Below are positions 8,915 to 17,377 of a DNA stretch of 64,000 nucleotides, one piece after another. Made by a program: the position numbers and the translations under genes. The stretch comes from Salsuginibacillus kocurii DSM 18087 (GTDB lineage: Bacteria > Bacillota > Bacilli > Bacillales > Marinococcaceae). Below the pieces are notes generated by a model that made no database searches, was not told the origin of the DNA, and was given only the letters and a program-made list of their open reading frames with translations. Location of the stretch: contig NZ_KB898628.1 in NCBI RefSeq assembly GCF_000377705.1, positions 62,001 through 126,000 on the forward strand. Reading direction: 5' to 3'. The stretch's first letter is position 1. Each line of letters begins with the position of its first letter.

Positions 8915-10285
8915 GTGTCTATGGCTTATTCCACGATAAAACCAAACTTGACGGAGTACGCCTCATCCTTTGCGGCTCTTAGTCGGGAGGTTCAATTGGT
9001 GGTAAGTCACGAAGGTTCAATCGTAACCATGAATAAAGTGGCTAAGCGTTTTTTTAATGATGTGGATAATTGGTTTGATATACTTCAACCAGAAGATAGA
9101 GAGAAAGCACAAGATTTTTTTGCAAATTTACACAAAAGCCAGGGTGCGCGTAGAATCAGGCTAACTCACTTCACGGAGAAAGGAAAAAAGACGTTTAGTT
9201 ATGAAGGTATGGAGGACCGGGGACACGTAGTTTTGGTTGGGAAAATACCCGAAGAAGCCTCAACACAGATTGCTGGAATATTTACAATATTAAAAAAATT
9301 GAAATACCCGGCCTTGTTGGTGGACAACCAGTTAAATGTTGAAATGATGAATGAGACAATGGAAGAGATTGTTGGTGCAGACGATAAAGTCGAAGCTTAT
9401 TCTTCCTTGCATGATCTTTCAGCAGCAAGTGGGGCAGGAGAAATTGTATTTGAGACTATCGTGGCTTCTTTATCAAAACAAAAGACGGCGTACAATATGT
9501 ATGATGATGGTGAATGGCAACAATTGGAAATTGTTTCGATATACTTACCCACTGAGAAGAAAGCGGTTGCAATGGTGCTGGATGTCTCTTCCCAATTCAA
9601 ATATGAACAGCTGCTCACATATCAGCAGCAAATGGAATCTGTCTCACATCTAGCAGCAGGTGTAGCTCATGAACTTAGAAATCCATTATCGGTTATTAAA
9701 GGGTTTCTCCAACTTTCTAAACTCACAGATTCATTTGAAAAATATGAAAAAACGATTCTTTCTGAAGTGAACCGTATGAACAATATTATTGAAAATTTCT
9801 TATCCATGGCTAAACGAAGGTGGAAGCACGAAATTCAGAAGCCAACAGTGGTGTTCGATGAATTAGATGATATAATTCGATCCGAGTGTATGCTGCAGGA
9901 TATTACGTATACCTCTGAATTACACCGGGGCGACGAACAGTCAAAAATGAATAGCACAATGATAAAACAGGTAGTGTTAAACCTATTGCGAAATTCGTCT
10001 GAGGCATTACAAGAATCAGCTCGAAACGTAAAGAGTTTTACGCTCGAAACATGGGTGGAATCCGCTTATTACCACATTCGCGTAAAAGATAATGGTACAG
10101 GAATGTCAGAAGAGACATTGCAGAAAATGGGCCGCCCGTTTGTAACAACTAAAAAGGAAGGTACAGGGGTAGGAATCCCATTGTCTAAAAAGATTATTGA
10201 AGACCATGGAGGTTCATTTAAAATTCAAAGCCAGCTCGGCCATGGGACAATTATTGAAATGAATATTCCATTGCTGGAAGAGTAA
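8915..10285 (+). CDS. Orphan cytoplasmic PAS-domain sensor histidine kinase
   Basis: 456-aa kinase with no transmembrane segment. Two PAS-like regions (about 20-110 and 125-230) precede a HisKA domain with the phospho-acceptor H-box (AAGVAHELRNPLSVIKG, about 246-262) and a HATPase_c domain with N-box (VLNLLRNSSEAL), G1 (DNGTGM) and G2 (GTGVGIPLSKKI). No response regulator lies beside it. The layout resembles the orphan soluble kinases that feed the Spo0 phosphorelay (KinA/KinE type), which is an inference. GTG 8915 lies 5 bp after AGGAGG; ATG 8921 is an alternative start. Confidence 0.85.
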   Translation: MSMAYSTIKPNLTEYASSFAALSREVQLVVSHEGSIVTMNKVAKRFFNDVDNWFDILQPEDREKAQDFFANLHKSQGARRIRLTHFTEKGKKTFSYEGMEDRGHVVLVGKIPEEASTQIAGIFTILKKLKYPALLVDNQLNVEMMNETMEEIVGADDKVEAYSSLHDLSAASGAGEIVFETIVASLSKQKTAYNMYDDGEWQQLEIVSIYLPTEKKAVAMVLDVSSQFKYEQLLTYQQQMESVSHLAAGVAHELRNPLSVIKGFLQLSKLTDSFEKYEKTILSEVNRMNNIIENFLSMAKRRWKHEIQKPTVVFDELDDIIRSECMLQDITYTSELHRGDEQSKMNSTMIKQVVLNLLRNSSEALQESARNVKSFTLETWVESAYYHIRVKDNGTGMSEETLQKMGRPFVTTKKEGTGVGIPLSKKIIEDHGGSFKIQSQLGHGTIIEMNIPLLEE

Positions 10286-10289
10286 AGTG

Positions 10290-10590
10290 AGTACAAGTAC
10301 AGCGCCGCTAAAACAGAAGTGGTTAGCGACAATAATAACACAGTGTTGTACCTATAAATACTGGTGCCCAGCGAGTACCAGCCGGTGCAAATTCCGAACA
10401 GGGCCATTTAGGTTAGCAGTGACATTCAACAGATGGTTGACCTCATCTCTTTTTGGTAGAACTCACAGCCAGAGTTGGTTCCAGTTACTACCAAGAGGGA
10501 GGTTTTTACTATCCCTAGAACAAGTCAAGCCCCTGCTTCAACAGGGTGGCAAGGCTCCGCGCACAAGTATACCGGAGCTTTTTTTCGTGT
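10290..10590 (+). ncRNA. Candidate structured RNA of unknown class with intrinsic terminator
   Basis: The region has no ORF with a plausible start. It folds into a chain of hairpins: an outer GTACAA/TTGTAC stem (about 10291-10351) enclosing CGCTAA/TTAGCG (10307-10329); CTGGT/ACCAG (about 10361-10381); TTGGTAG/CTACCAA enclosing AACTC/GAGTT (about 10453-10495); GGGA/TCCC; CCCTG/CAGGG. It ends in a GCTCCG/CGGAGC terminator followed by seven T residues at about 10580. It starts right after the kinase stop codon. It matches no riboswitch consensus I know. It could be a kinase 3' UTR, a free sRNA, or a leader for the transglycosylase 350 bp away. Confidence 0.55.
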
Positions 10591-10737
10591 AGTGAAAGGA
10601 ATCCGTAACCATTGCTTCCTCCATCCTTCCCTTGTGAGTACCGTTACTATGGATTGGTACAGTTTGTAATCTGGGTATTTTCACCATATATGTACGGATT
10701 TAGGCAGTGATACTTTGTACAGCGTAATAGGTTTTGT

Positions 10738-10766
10738 TTGACTCAAGAGATCCTGTTTGGTATAAA
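10738..10766 (+). promoter_or_regulatory. Predicted sigma-A promoter upstream of the transglycosylase
   Basis: TTGACT at 10738-10743 and TATAAA at 10761-10766 are separated by exactly 17 bp. The predicted start is near 10773. A short GGCGTC/GGCGTC stem that needs G-U pairs plus a T6 run (about 10786-10810) follows and may attenuate the transcript. Confidence 0.6.
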
Positions 10767-10936
10767 TAGAAGATATGATGGAAGGGCGTCGATTGTCGGG
10801 CGTCTTTTTTCATGATTTCTAAGCGCGGGAACCAGCGTCAATCGGTCTTTTCTATAGAGATTTTTTACTAACTAGCCAGGGTGGACAAGTTTGTTTTTAG
10901 TTCACATGCTAACAGAAATTAATGGAGGTGAGCACC

Positions 10937-11623
10937 TTGAAAAGTTTGGCTATCGTCATTTTATCATTAGTGTTTTTATTAACAGCATTTGACAGCGTCC
11001 AAATTGAAGAACGGTTAAATACGTTTGAAGAACAGCAAGAAGAATTGGCTGCTGTCGAAGAATTAGCAGAAGATGGAGCTGACCATCTAACGTCCGGTTT
11101 GGCTGATGAAGATATCGATTATCACCAGCTTAAGGAGGCTGCGCAAACAGCGGAGCATCTGTATGAGGCGTCAGAAGGAGCGTTTTCCGAAGAGTGGGGT
11201 CTTTATTTATCTTATCATTCATATGAAGAAGGAATCGATCCTTACCTGGCTTTCGAACTGCTTCGCATAGAAACAGGTGATAAGTTTGACCCGGACCTTG
11301 TTGGACCTGAAACTGTCCATGGACATGCATATGGATTAGGACAGTTTATGAAAAATACCGGGCCTTGGATTGCAGATAAAGCTGGACTTCCTTATGAAGA
11401 CGACTTTTTATTTGATCCATATTATTCAATGAAGTTAACTGTCACTTATCTCGATTACCTTTATGAAGAATTCGGCAATTGGGACGAAGCATTAACTGCA
11501 TATCATCGGGGAGTTGGCGGGATGGAACAATACGTGCAGGAAAATGGCACCGCTAGAAGCTGGTATGCCGAAGATATACAAGAGAATGCAAAAGAACAAC
11601 AAGAGTTATTATCGAATAACTAA
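10937..11623 (+). CDS. Membrane-anchored lysozyme-like lytic transglycosylase
   Basis: 228-aa protein with an N-terminal signal anchor (about residues 2-18), an acidic helical linker, and an SLT/lysozyme-like domain (about 75-220). The catalytic glutamate is probably the E in LLRIETGD. AYGLGQFM and ALTAYHRGVGGM match the conserved GLMQ and AYN positions of the fold. It is predicted to cleave peptidoglycan on the outer face of the membrane. TTG 10937 is chosen because GGAGGTGA lies 5-6 bp upstream, whereas ATG 10922 would encode the ribosome site itself. It is a single gene with its own terminator. Confidence 0.8.
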   Translation: MKSLAIVILSLVFLLTAFDSVQIEERLNTFEEQQEELAAVEELAEDGADHLTSGLADEDIDYHQLKEAAQTAEHLYEASEGAFSEEWGLYLSYHSYEEGIDPYLAFELLRIETGDKFDPDLVGPETVHGHAYGLGQFMKNTGPWIADKAGLPYEDDFLFDPYYSMKLTVTYLDYLYEEFGNWDEALTAYHRGVGGMEQYVQENGTARSWYAEDIQENAKEQQELLSNN

Positions 11624-11627
11624 AAGA

Positions 11628-11656
11628 AGGACTCCGATTTTTTCGGAGTCCTTTTT
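11628..11656 (+). terminator. Terminator shared by the transglycosylase and ppk
   Basis: GGACTCCG/CGGAGTCC perfect stem with a 6-nt T-rich loop, then T5. The convergent ppk stop codon lies at its right edge. Confidence 0.9.
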
Positions 11657-13769
11657 AGTCGTCGACTTCGTCTTCAAATGGGGTGGCTTGATTGTACAAT
11701 TCAAGTTGGCTACGAATGAGTGGTTCGCCAAGTTGGGGCTGAACGTAAGCATAAGTTCCATCCGGCAATTGTTCTCTCGCTTTTACATTATCTGAAAAGG
11801 CAAAGGTAAAGACGTCTTGTAATTTTTTCTTTGCTCTAGCATCATACACGGGAAAGAGGATTTCGACTCTTTTTTCCATGTTTCTGGTCATCCAGTCGGC
11901 AGAGGAGAGGAAGTATCGCTCCATTCCTCCTTGATAAAAATAAAAGATCCTACTATGTTCCAAAAAGCGGTCAATAATACTGCGGACCCGAATGTTTTCA
12001 CTAATCTCTGGTATACCGGGCCGTAAGCAACAGATTCCCCTGATTAATAGATCAATTTTCACTCCTGCCCGACTAGCTTCATATAATTTGAGAATAATTG
12101 GCTTATCTGTTAATGAGTTCATTTTTGCTTGAATGTATCCATTTCCATGTTGGTGATGAGAAGTGATTTCTTCATCAATTAATTGCAGGAAATAGTCGCG
12201 TGTCTCAAAGGGAGTAGCCGCTATTTCATTCCATTGAGGTTTTTCACTGTAGCCGCTCAAGTAATTGAAAAAATGAGTAGCATCTTCGCCGAAGCTGCTT
12301 CTAGAGGTTAATAGTCCGATGTCTGTGTATTGTTTAGCTGTGGTTTCATTATAATTTCCGGTGCCAAGGTGAACGTAGCGTTGAATGCGTTCACCTTCTA
12401 GTCGAACAACGAGTGTAATTTTACTGTGGGTTTTTAAGCCGGTGAAGCCATAAATAACATGAACCCCAGATTTTTCAAGCATCCTTGCCCATTGAATGTT
12501 ATTTTCTTCATCAAAGCGTGCTTTTAATTCGACCAAAACTGTAACCTGTTTGCCGTTCTCTGCTGCTTTTAACAGAGCGGCTATGATAGGGGAATCACCG
12601 CCAACTCGGTACAATGTTTGTTTGATTGCTAACACTTTGGGATCTTCTGCGGCTTGCTGAATGAAATCCACTACTGGTTGAAATGACTCATAAGGATGAT
12701 GCAAAAGAATATCCTGGTGGTCAATCGCATCAAAAATGTCGTCCACCCAGAGAAGGTCAGCAGGCGGCTGAGGAATAAGTGCTTGGTTGGTAAGGTGTTC
12801 ATATTCTGGACCAAGTTCTTTATAGAATTCAAACAAAAATGTTAAATCCAACGGACCTTTTAGTGTGTAAATATCGTTTTCATGAATTTCGAGCTCTTTC
12901 ATTAAAAATCGTTCCACCCGATGGTCCATGAGACCTTGCTGAATTTCTAGTCTTACAGCTGCTCCCCATTTTCTTTTCTTGAGTTCTTTTTCAATTTCAC
13001 GCAACAAGTCACGGGCTCCTTCTTCATGAAGAGAAAGATCTGCATTTCTTGTAATACGAAAAGGAGAAACTGAAAGCACTTTATAACCTGGAAACAATAA
13101 ATCGATGCAATGCGAAATGACATCTTCGAGCAATACATAGGTTCTTTGTATTGGGTCGTCCTCTTTGATCTCAATGAAGCGGGAAAGAACACTTGGTACT
13201 TGAACAATAGCGAGAGTAGGTTCTCCTTTGGTGGTAAGGTCCTGTAACATAACAGCAAGATTAATGCTTTTACTTAACAGCATTGGAAATGGACGGTATG
13301 CATCAACGGCCATCGGGGTTAAGACGGGAAAAATATATTGCCTGAAATGTTTTTTTACGATGGCCTGTTCTTCGGAGGTCAGCTCTTCAATTGAATTAAA
13401 CGTAATATATTCTTGCTTAAGAAGTGGCAGCATCGTTTCCGTATAAACAGTATCCTGGCGTTTAACCAATTTGCGGTTGATTTCGCTAATAGCTCGCAAT
13501 TGCTGCTTTGGGGTTAACCCAGATTTGTTTTCTGGTTTGTTGAATCCAGCTTCTACCTGGTCTTTTAAACCTGCTACACGAACCATAAAGAATTCATCGA
13601 GGTTGGAACTAAAAATCGCTAAAAATTTAATCCGTTCTAAGAGTGGGTTTGATTCATCTAATGCTTCTTCAAGAACTCGTTCATTGAAAAATAACCAACT
13701 AAGCTCGCGGTTGTTATAATATTTAGGGTGATGCAGATCTGGAAGTTTCTTAATCTCATCTTTTTTCAA
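11655..13769 (-). CDS. ppk: Polyphosphate kinase Ppk1
   Basis: 704-aa PPK1, which reversibly polymerises the gamma phosphate of ATP into polyphosphate. The N domain (ELSWLFFNERVLEEA), H domain and two PLD-like C domains are present. Key strings include LKTHSKITLVVR and YVHLGTGNYNETTAKQYTD, which carry the autophosphorylated histidine, and KMNSLTD of the second C domain. The start is TTG 13769 with GAGGGGG upstream. It lies 95 bp downstream of ppx on the same strand, so polyphosphate synthesis and breakdown are probably co-transcribed. Confidence 0.95.
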   Translation of the reverse strand: MKKDEIKKLPDLHHPKYYNNRELSWLFFNERVLEEALDESNPLLERIKFLAIFSSNLDEFFMVRVAGLKDQVEAGFNKPENKSGLTPKQQLRAISEINRKLVKRQDTVYTETMLPLLKQEYITFNSIEELTSEEQAIVKKHFRQYIFPVLTPMAVDAYRPFPMLLSKSINLAVMLQDLTTKGEPTLAIVQVPSVLSRFIEIKEDDPIQRTYVLLEDVISHCIDLLFPGYKVLSVSPFRITRNADLSLHEEGARDLLREIEKELKKRKWGAAVRLEIQQGLMDHRVERFLMKELEIHENDIYTLKGPLDLTFLFEFYKELGPEYEHLTNQALIPQPPADLLWVDDIFDAIDHQDILLHHPYESFQPVVDFIQQAAEDPKVLAIKQTLYRVGGDSPIIAALLKAAENGKQVTVLVELKARFDEENNIQWARMLEKSGVHVIYGFTGLKTHSKITLVVRLEGERIQRYVHLGTGNYNETTAKQYTDIGLLTSRSSFGEDATHFFNYLSGYSEKPQWNEIAATPFETRDYFLQLIDEEITSHHQHGNGYIQAKMNSLTDKPIILKLYEASRAGVKIDLLIRGICCLRPGIPEISENIRVRSIIDRFLEHSRIFYFYQGGMERYFLSSADWMTRNMEKRVEILFPVYDARAKKKLQDVFTFAFSDNVKAREQLPDGTYAYVQPQLGEPLIRSQLELYNQATPFEDEVDD

Positions 13770-13864
13770 ATGTTGCGCCCCCTCTACCTGCTCTGAATCC
13801 AGCTTTACCGTACATAACCAACTTTATCATCCATTTTATGTTATGGATTGGCTGATTGATGCGT

Positions 13865-15412
13865 CTAACCTTTAATAAATTCAAACATACAAGCCGTGCC
13901 CAGGGCTTTTTCTAGATGTTTCTTGTGTTTGTCACACGCTTGAATTTCAAAGTGGGGGTCACGGTCAGGGTCGTATTCAATTTGAAAATGCAGTGCCCCT
14001 TGTTTATTTATAATATTTACATTCGAAATGATACTTCTTCGTGTTAAATGAAGGCTATAACTTAATTTTAAAATAGCCCCAAGTTGTTCGTATTGGTTTA
14101 ATTCTTGTGATGTAAAGAAGCCATTAAATTCTTGAGCGCGCTTTTTAAAGAGTTTCCGGGACTTAAATGAAGCGATCAAGGCCATAGCTGCCCGCTCGCG
14201 GTGGGAGACTCCGTCAATTGAGCGATGAAGTAATAAGTAAAAGGTATGGTCGCTGCTAGAGGATTCATCAATATATTCACCAAGATAAACTACCTTTGCA
14301 CTCATTCGCAGTATTTCTCGGTTGTTTGCTGGCAAAGGGTTATTACCTGCATGCTCTGCAAGTTCATCATATAACATCAAACTGGTAATCAATACACTAT
14401 TTGTCAGGCCAGCTGGTAAATCATACTCTCGTTCAAGTTGATAAAAACTTTCTTCGGAAACACTCGGAAAACAATCCATCTCTAAAGGTTTTAACAGTGT
14501 GTCAAAGAGCAGACCGTCTCTTAATCCTTTATTGCTTAATACAAATTGGGGAGCGGCTGTATATTGAACGAGTTCATTCAACAGAGCGACTGCAGGAACG
14601 ATAATATCTGCTCTGTCTTTTGAAAGCCCATCAACTTCTAAACGTTTAACATAAGGGAGAGCAGCCAGGTACTTTAAGGTTTGATTGACACTTTCTGCTT
14701 CCATTGGGTATTGATGCAAATTAGATAAAGGGTATCCTTGCTGGCGTTGATGAATTAAAGCCATGTTTCGTGCACTGCCGCCAATGCCGGCTATAGGAAC
14801 TTGGGCGTTTTTTAACCAAGGGAGTTTAGCAAACTGGTTCTGTACAAACGAACTAAGCTCGGCTAGGCGTTTATCGTTTGGTTCAGCCCCTTGAAAGAAT
14901 AACCGTTCTAGCGTAAGGGCTCCAAAGTCAAAACTATAGGTGTGAAGGAGTTTGCGGTTTTTAAACAATGTAACCTCTGTGCTGCCGCCGCCAATATCAA
15001 CAGTGATACCATCTGTAAGCGGGGTGGAGTTGATGACAGCTACATAGCCATAGTAGGCTTCTTGATGTCCAGAGAGAACTTCAAAGTCCATGCCGCTTTT
15101 TTCTTTAATAAATGATAATATTTGCTGCTGATTGGAGGCATGGCGCACAGCTGCAGTGGCTATGCCGCGAATGTTGGTTACTTGATGGTCTTCAATAATT
15201 TCATTAAAACGGACAATTGTTTGTTCAAGAGCGCGGAACCCTTCTTCAGTTAATTTGCGGTCTTGGTCAATAAAATTGCTTAATCTGGCGACATCTTTAA
15301 CGTTATGTATTTGCCTGTACCCCCGTTTTTCATCAACTTGATGAATGACAAGTCGAATGGAGTTGGATCCCATGTCAATGACAGCAACTTTTTCTTTGCT
15401 ATGGCGATTCAT
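13865..15412 (-). CDS. ppx: Exopolyphosphatase (Ppx/GppA family)
   Basis: 515-aa ASKHA-fold phosphatase that removes terminal phosphate from polyphosphate (GppA-type members hydrolyse pppGpp). The N-terminal phosphate-binding loop VIDMGSNSIRLVI, the catalytic glutamate region and the second loop VDIGGGSTEVTLF are all visible. A C-terminal HD-like helical domain (about 310-510) completes the long form. The ATG follows GAGGTG. It is the first gene of the ppx-ppk pair. The 240 bp upstream separate it from the divergent zinc operon. Confidence 0.93.
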   Translation of the reverse strand: MNRHSKEKVAVIDMGSNSIRLVIHQVDEKRGYRQIHNVKDVARLSNFIDQDRKLTEEGFRALEQTIVRFNEIIEDHQVTNIRGIATAAVRHASNQQQILSFIKEKSGMDFEVLSGHQEAYYGYVAVINSTPLTDGITVDIGGGSTEVTLFKNRKLLHTYSFDFGALTLERLFFQGAEPNDKRLAELSSFVQNQFAKLPWLKNAQVPIAGIGGSARNMALIHQRQQGYPLSNLHQYPMEAESVNQTLKYLAALPYVKRLEVDGLSKDRADIIVPAVALLNELVQYTAAPQFVLSNKGLRDGLLFDTLLKPLEMDCFPSVSEESFYQLEREYDLPAGLTNSVLITSLMLYDELAEHAGNNPLPANNREILRMSAKVVYLGEYIDESSSSDHTFYLLLHRSIDGVSHRERAAMALIASFKSRKLFKKRAQEFNGFFTSQELNQYEQLGAILKLSYSLHLTRRSIISNVNIINKQGALHFQIEYDPDRDPHFEIQACDKHKKHLEKALGTACMFEFIKG

Positions 15413-15592
15413 TGTACGAACACCTCGTTTTTTTACCTTATTTTAATTCCTCTACCTTTTACTGTAATGCTTTCCATTTTAGTCAACTGCCACGCTTTAA
15501 AAATAGCTGCTAAAAAGAACTAGGTTTTGTCGGAAAAATAACGCTACTTTTATCATACTTAAAGATGCTTAATCACTACAAGGATTAATACA

Positions 15593-15621
15593 TTTACACG
15601 GAAGGGGAGGTCCGTTATAAT
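15593..15621 (+). promoter_or_regulatory. Sigma-A promoter of the zinc uptake operon
   Basis: TTTACA at 15593-15598 and TATAAT at 15616-15621 with a 17-bp spacer. The predicted start, about 15628, is just before the Zur-like operator. Confidence 0.75.
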
Positions 15622-15630
15622 AAATAAAGG

Positions 15631-15653
15631 CTAAATCGTAATGATTCTTATAA
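15631..15653 (+). promoter_or_regulatory. Zur operator
   Basis: TAAATCGTAATGATT at 15632-15646 matches the left half and centre of the Bacillus Zur box (AAATCGTAATNATTACGATTT). The right half is degenerate (CTTATAA). Its place between the start site and znuC, in an operon that ends in a Fur-family gene with zinc ligands, supports zinc-dependent repression. Confidence 0.75.
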
Positions 15654-15665
15654 GTGGAGGATACC

Positions 15666-16442
15666 ATGTTTACGGATAATAAGATTCCCGTAGTAGATAT
15701 AAAAAACCTTTCTTTCCGATACGGAAACCAATATGTGTTAGAGGATGTCTCCATGCGTCTCGCTCCTGGTGCTTTTTTAGGCTTAGTGGGCCCGAATGGT
15801 TCAGGTAAATCGACGTTACTTAAAAGCCTGCTTGGCTTACAGCAGCCGCAAAAAGGGGAAATCCGCCTATTCGGAGAAAAAGTTGAGAAGTATAAAGGAT
15901 GGGACCGGATTGGCTACGTTTCCCAAAAAGCGAATAGCTTTAATGCTGGTTTTCCAGCTACCGTTTTTGAGGTAGTATCCATGGGCCTCTTCGGAAAAAA
16001 GGGCTTGTTCCGCTTTTTAAACCGAAAGGATAAACAAAAGGTGAGAGAAGCCATCGAATGGGTGGGGATGACACCGTATGAAAAGCGTAATATTGGCGAG
16101 CTCTCGGGTGGACAACAGCAACGCGTATTTATTGCACGAGCCCTTGTTAGTGACCCAGAACTTTTAATTTTAGATGAACCTACCGTGGGGGTTGACGCAA
16201 AGTCTGTGCAGAACTTTTACACGATGCTTGAGGGGCTAAACAAAGAACATGGGCTGACGCTTCTGCTAGTGACTCATGATGTGGGAGCTATGACAAGACA
16301 TGTAACAGATGTCGCTTGTTTGAATAAATTTCTTCACTTCCACGGTTCTTCGAAAGAATTTGAAGCGAATCAAGATTTGTCCGCTTTCTATGGCCATGAT
16401 GTTCATTTACTGACGCACGAGCACGGAGGCCATGGTTCATGA
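15666..16442 (+). CDS. znuC: Zinc ABC transporter ATP-binding protein ZnuC/AdcC
   Basis: 258-aa ABC ATPase of the metal-uptake (cluster 9) type. Walker A GPNGSGKS (42-49), signature LSGGQQQR, Walker B LLILDEP, and the H-loop (LLVTHDV) are intact. It drives high-affinity Zn2+ import through the two permeases that follow. ATG 15666 is chosen because GGAGG lies 5 bp upstream; the in-frame GTG 15654 overlaps that site. Its stop overlaps the next start (ATGA). No periplasmic-type binding lipoprotein is encoded here, so ZnuA must be elsewhere. Confidence 0.93.
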   Translation: MFTDNKIPVVDIKNLSFRYGNQYVLEDVSMRLAPGAFLGLVGPNGSGKSTLLKSLLGLQQPQKGEIRLFGEKVEKYKGWDRIGYVSQKANSFNAGFPATVFEVVSMGLFGKKGLFRFLNRKDKQKVREAIEWVGMTPYEKRNIGELSGGQQQRVFIARALVSDPELLILDEPTVGVDAKSVQNFYTMLEGLNKEHGLTLLLVTHDVGAMTRHVTDVACLNKFLHFHGSSKEFEANQDLSAFYGHDVHLLTHEHGGHGS

Positions 16443-17308
16443 TAGAGGTATTTTTTCGATTTGAGTTTTTACAAAATGCTTTTTTTACAGGCATCATGAT
16501 TGGATTTCTCGCCCCGTTGTTAGGGGTCTTTCTTGTGGTGAAACGAATGTCGCTGATCGCTGATGCGTTATCGCATGTAACCTTAACTGGTATTGCATTC
16601 AGCTTGCTTATGAGTAAGTATGTAACGGCGTTTGTGCTGGTAAACCCTCTATATATGGGGATTGCTTTTTCAGTGGGAGGCGCCCTTTTAATCGAGCAAT
16701 TACGTCATGTATATACGTATTATAAAGAATTGGCTATTCCCATTATACTGTCAGGCGGTATTGGCCTGGGTGTGGTGTTTATTTCTCTAGCAGATGGCTT
16801 TAATACCGATTTATTTAATTATTTGTTTGGCAGTGTTATTGCTGTAACTCGTGTTGATCTTTGGACGATCCTTGGGATTACTGTTATTGTTACTACCTTT
16901 ATTATTATTTTTTATAAAGAATTGTTCTTTTTGTCATTTGATGAAGAACAAGCAGCTGTAGCTGGACTGCCCAGACGGTGGCTTCACCTTATGTTTATTG
17001 TAATGGTAGCTCTTGTGATTGCAGCGTCGATGCGAATAGTCGGTATTCTGCTCGTCTCTGCCTTAATGTCGTTACCTGTGGCAGCAGCTATGCAATGGGC
17101 GAAAAGCTTTAAGCAAATGTTTATTTTCGCCATTTTAATTGGAGAAGGCGCGGTTGTTTTTGGCTTAATTTCAGCTTATCATCTGGATTTGGCTCCTGGG
17201 GGAACCATAGTTATGCTCGCAGTGGGTATTTTAATTTTATCTATATCTGTTAGGAAGTTAAGGGACGGAACGGTCGTAAGCTTGCGTTCTATTCGGCGGC
17301 CGGCTTAA
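16439..17308 (+). CDS. znuB: Zinc ABC transporter permease ZnuB, first copy
   Basis: 289-aa integral membrane ABC-3 family permease with about eight hydrophobic segments. Conserved strings are GFLAPLLGVFLVVKRMSLIADALSHVTLTGIAF near the N-terminus and ELAIPIILSGGIGLGVVFISLADG in the middle. It starts inside the znuC stop. It is a clear paralogue of the following gene, sharing the same motif order (LSHVTLTGI, LIEKLRQ/LIEQLRH, VVGILLV). Confidence 0.93.
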   Translation: MIEVFFRFEFLQNAFFTGIMIGFLAPLLGVFLVVKRMSLIADALSHVTLTGIAFSLLMSKYVTAFVLVNPLYMGIAFSVGGALLIEQLRHVYTYYKELAIPIILSGGIGLGVVFISLADGFNTDLFNYLFGSVIAVTRVDLWTILGITVIVTTFIIIFYKELFFLSFDEEQAAVAGLPRRWLHLMFIVMVALVIAASMRIVGILLVSALMSLPVAAAMQWAKSFKQMFIFAILIGEGAVVFGLISAYHLDLAPGGTIVMLAVGILILSISVRKLRDGTVVSLRSIRRPA

Positions 17309-17377
17309 TGGAAAAGCTTTTATTAATTGGTACATTTCTAGTAAAATAGGTTATGTAATGAATGGAGAGCGCCTGTA

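Noticed and set aside
10360-10420. Cobalamin riboswitch
   Set aside because: GGTGCAAATTCC resembles part of the B12 core, but the other conserved blocks (AAGGGAA-type loop, CCCGC-ACTGT) are missing and the neighbours are unrelated to cobalamin.
10520-10580. T-box riboswitch
   Set aside because: CAGGGTGGCA...CCGCG before a terminator recalls the T-box sequence, but extra bases interrupt it, no AGAGAG or specifier-stem features are present upstream, and the next gene has no amino-acid function.
10290-10930. c-di-AMP (ydaO) riboswitch before a cell-wall hydrolase gene
   Set aside because: The gene context fits, but I could not find the conserved GGGGAACC / GGGGTGAATC / CAGCTAACCTC-type blocks on the plus strand.
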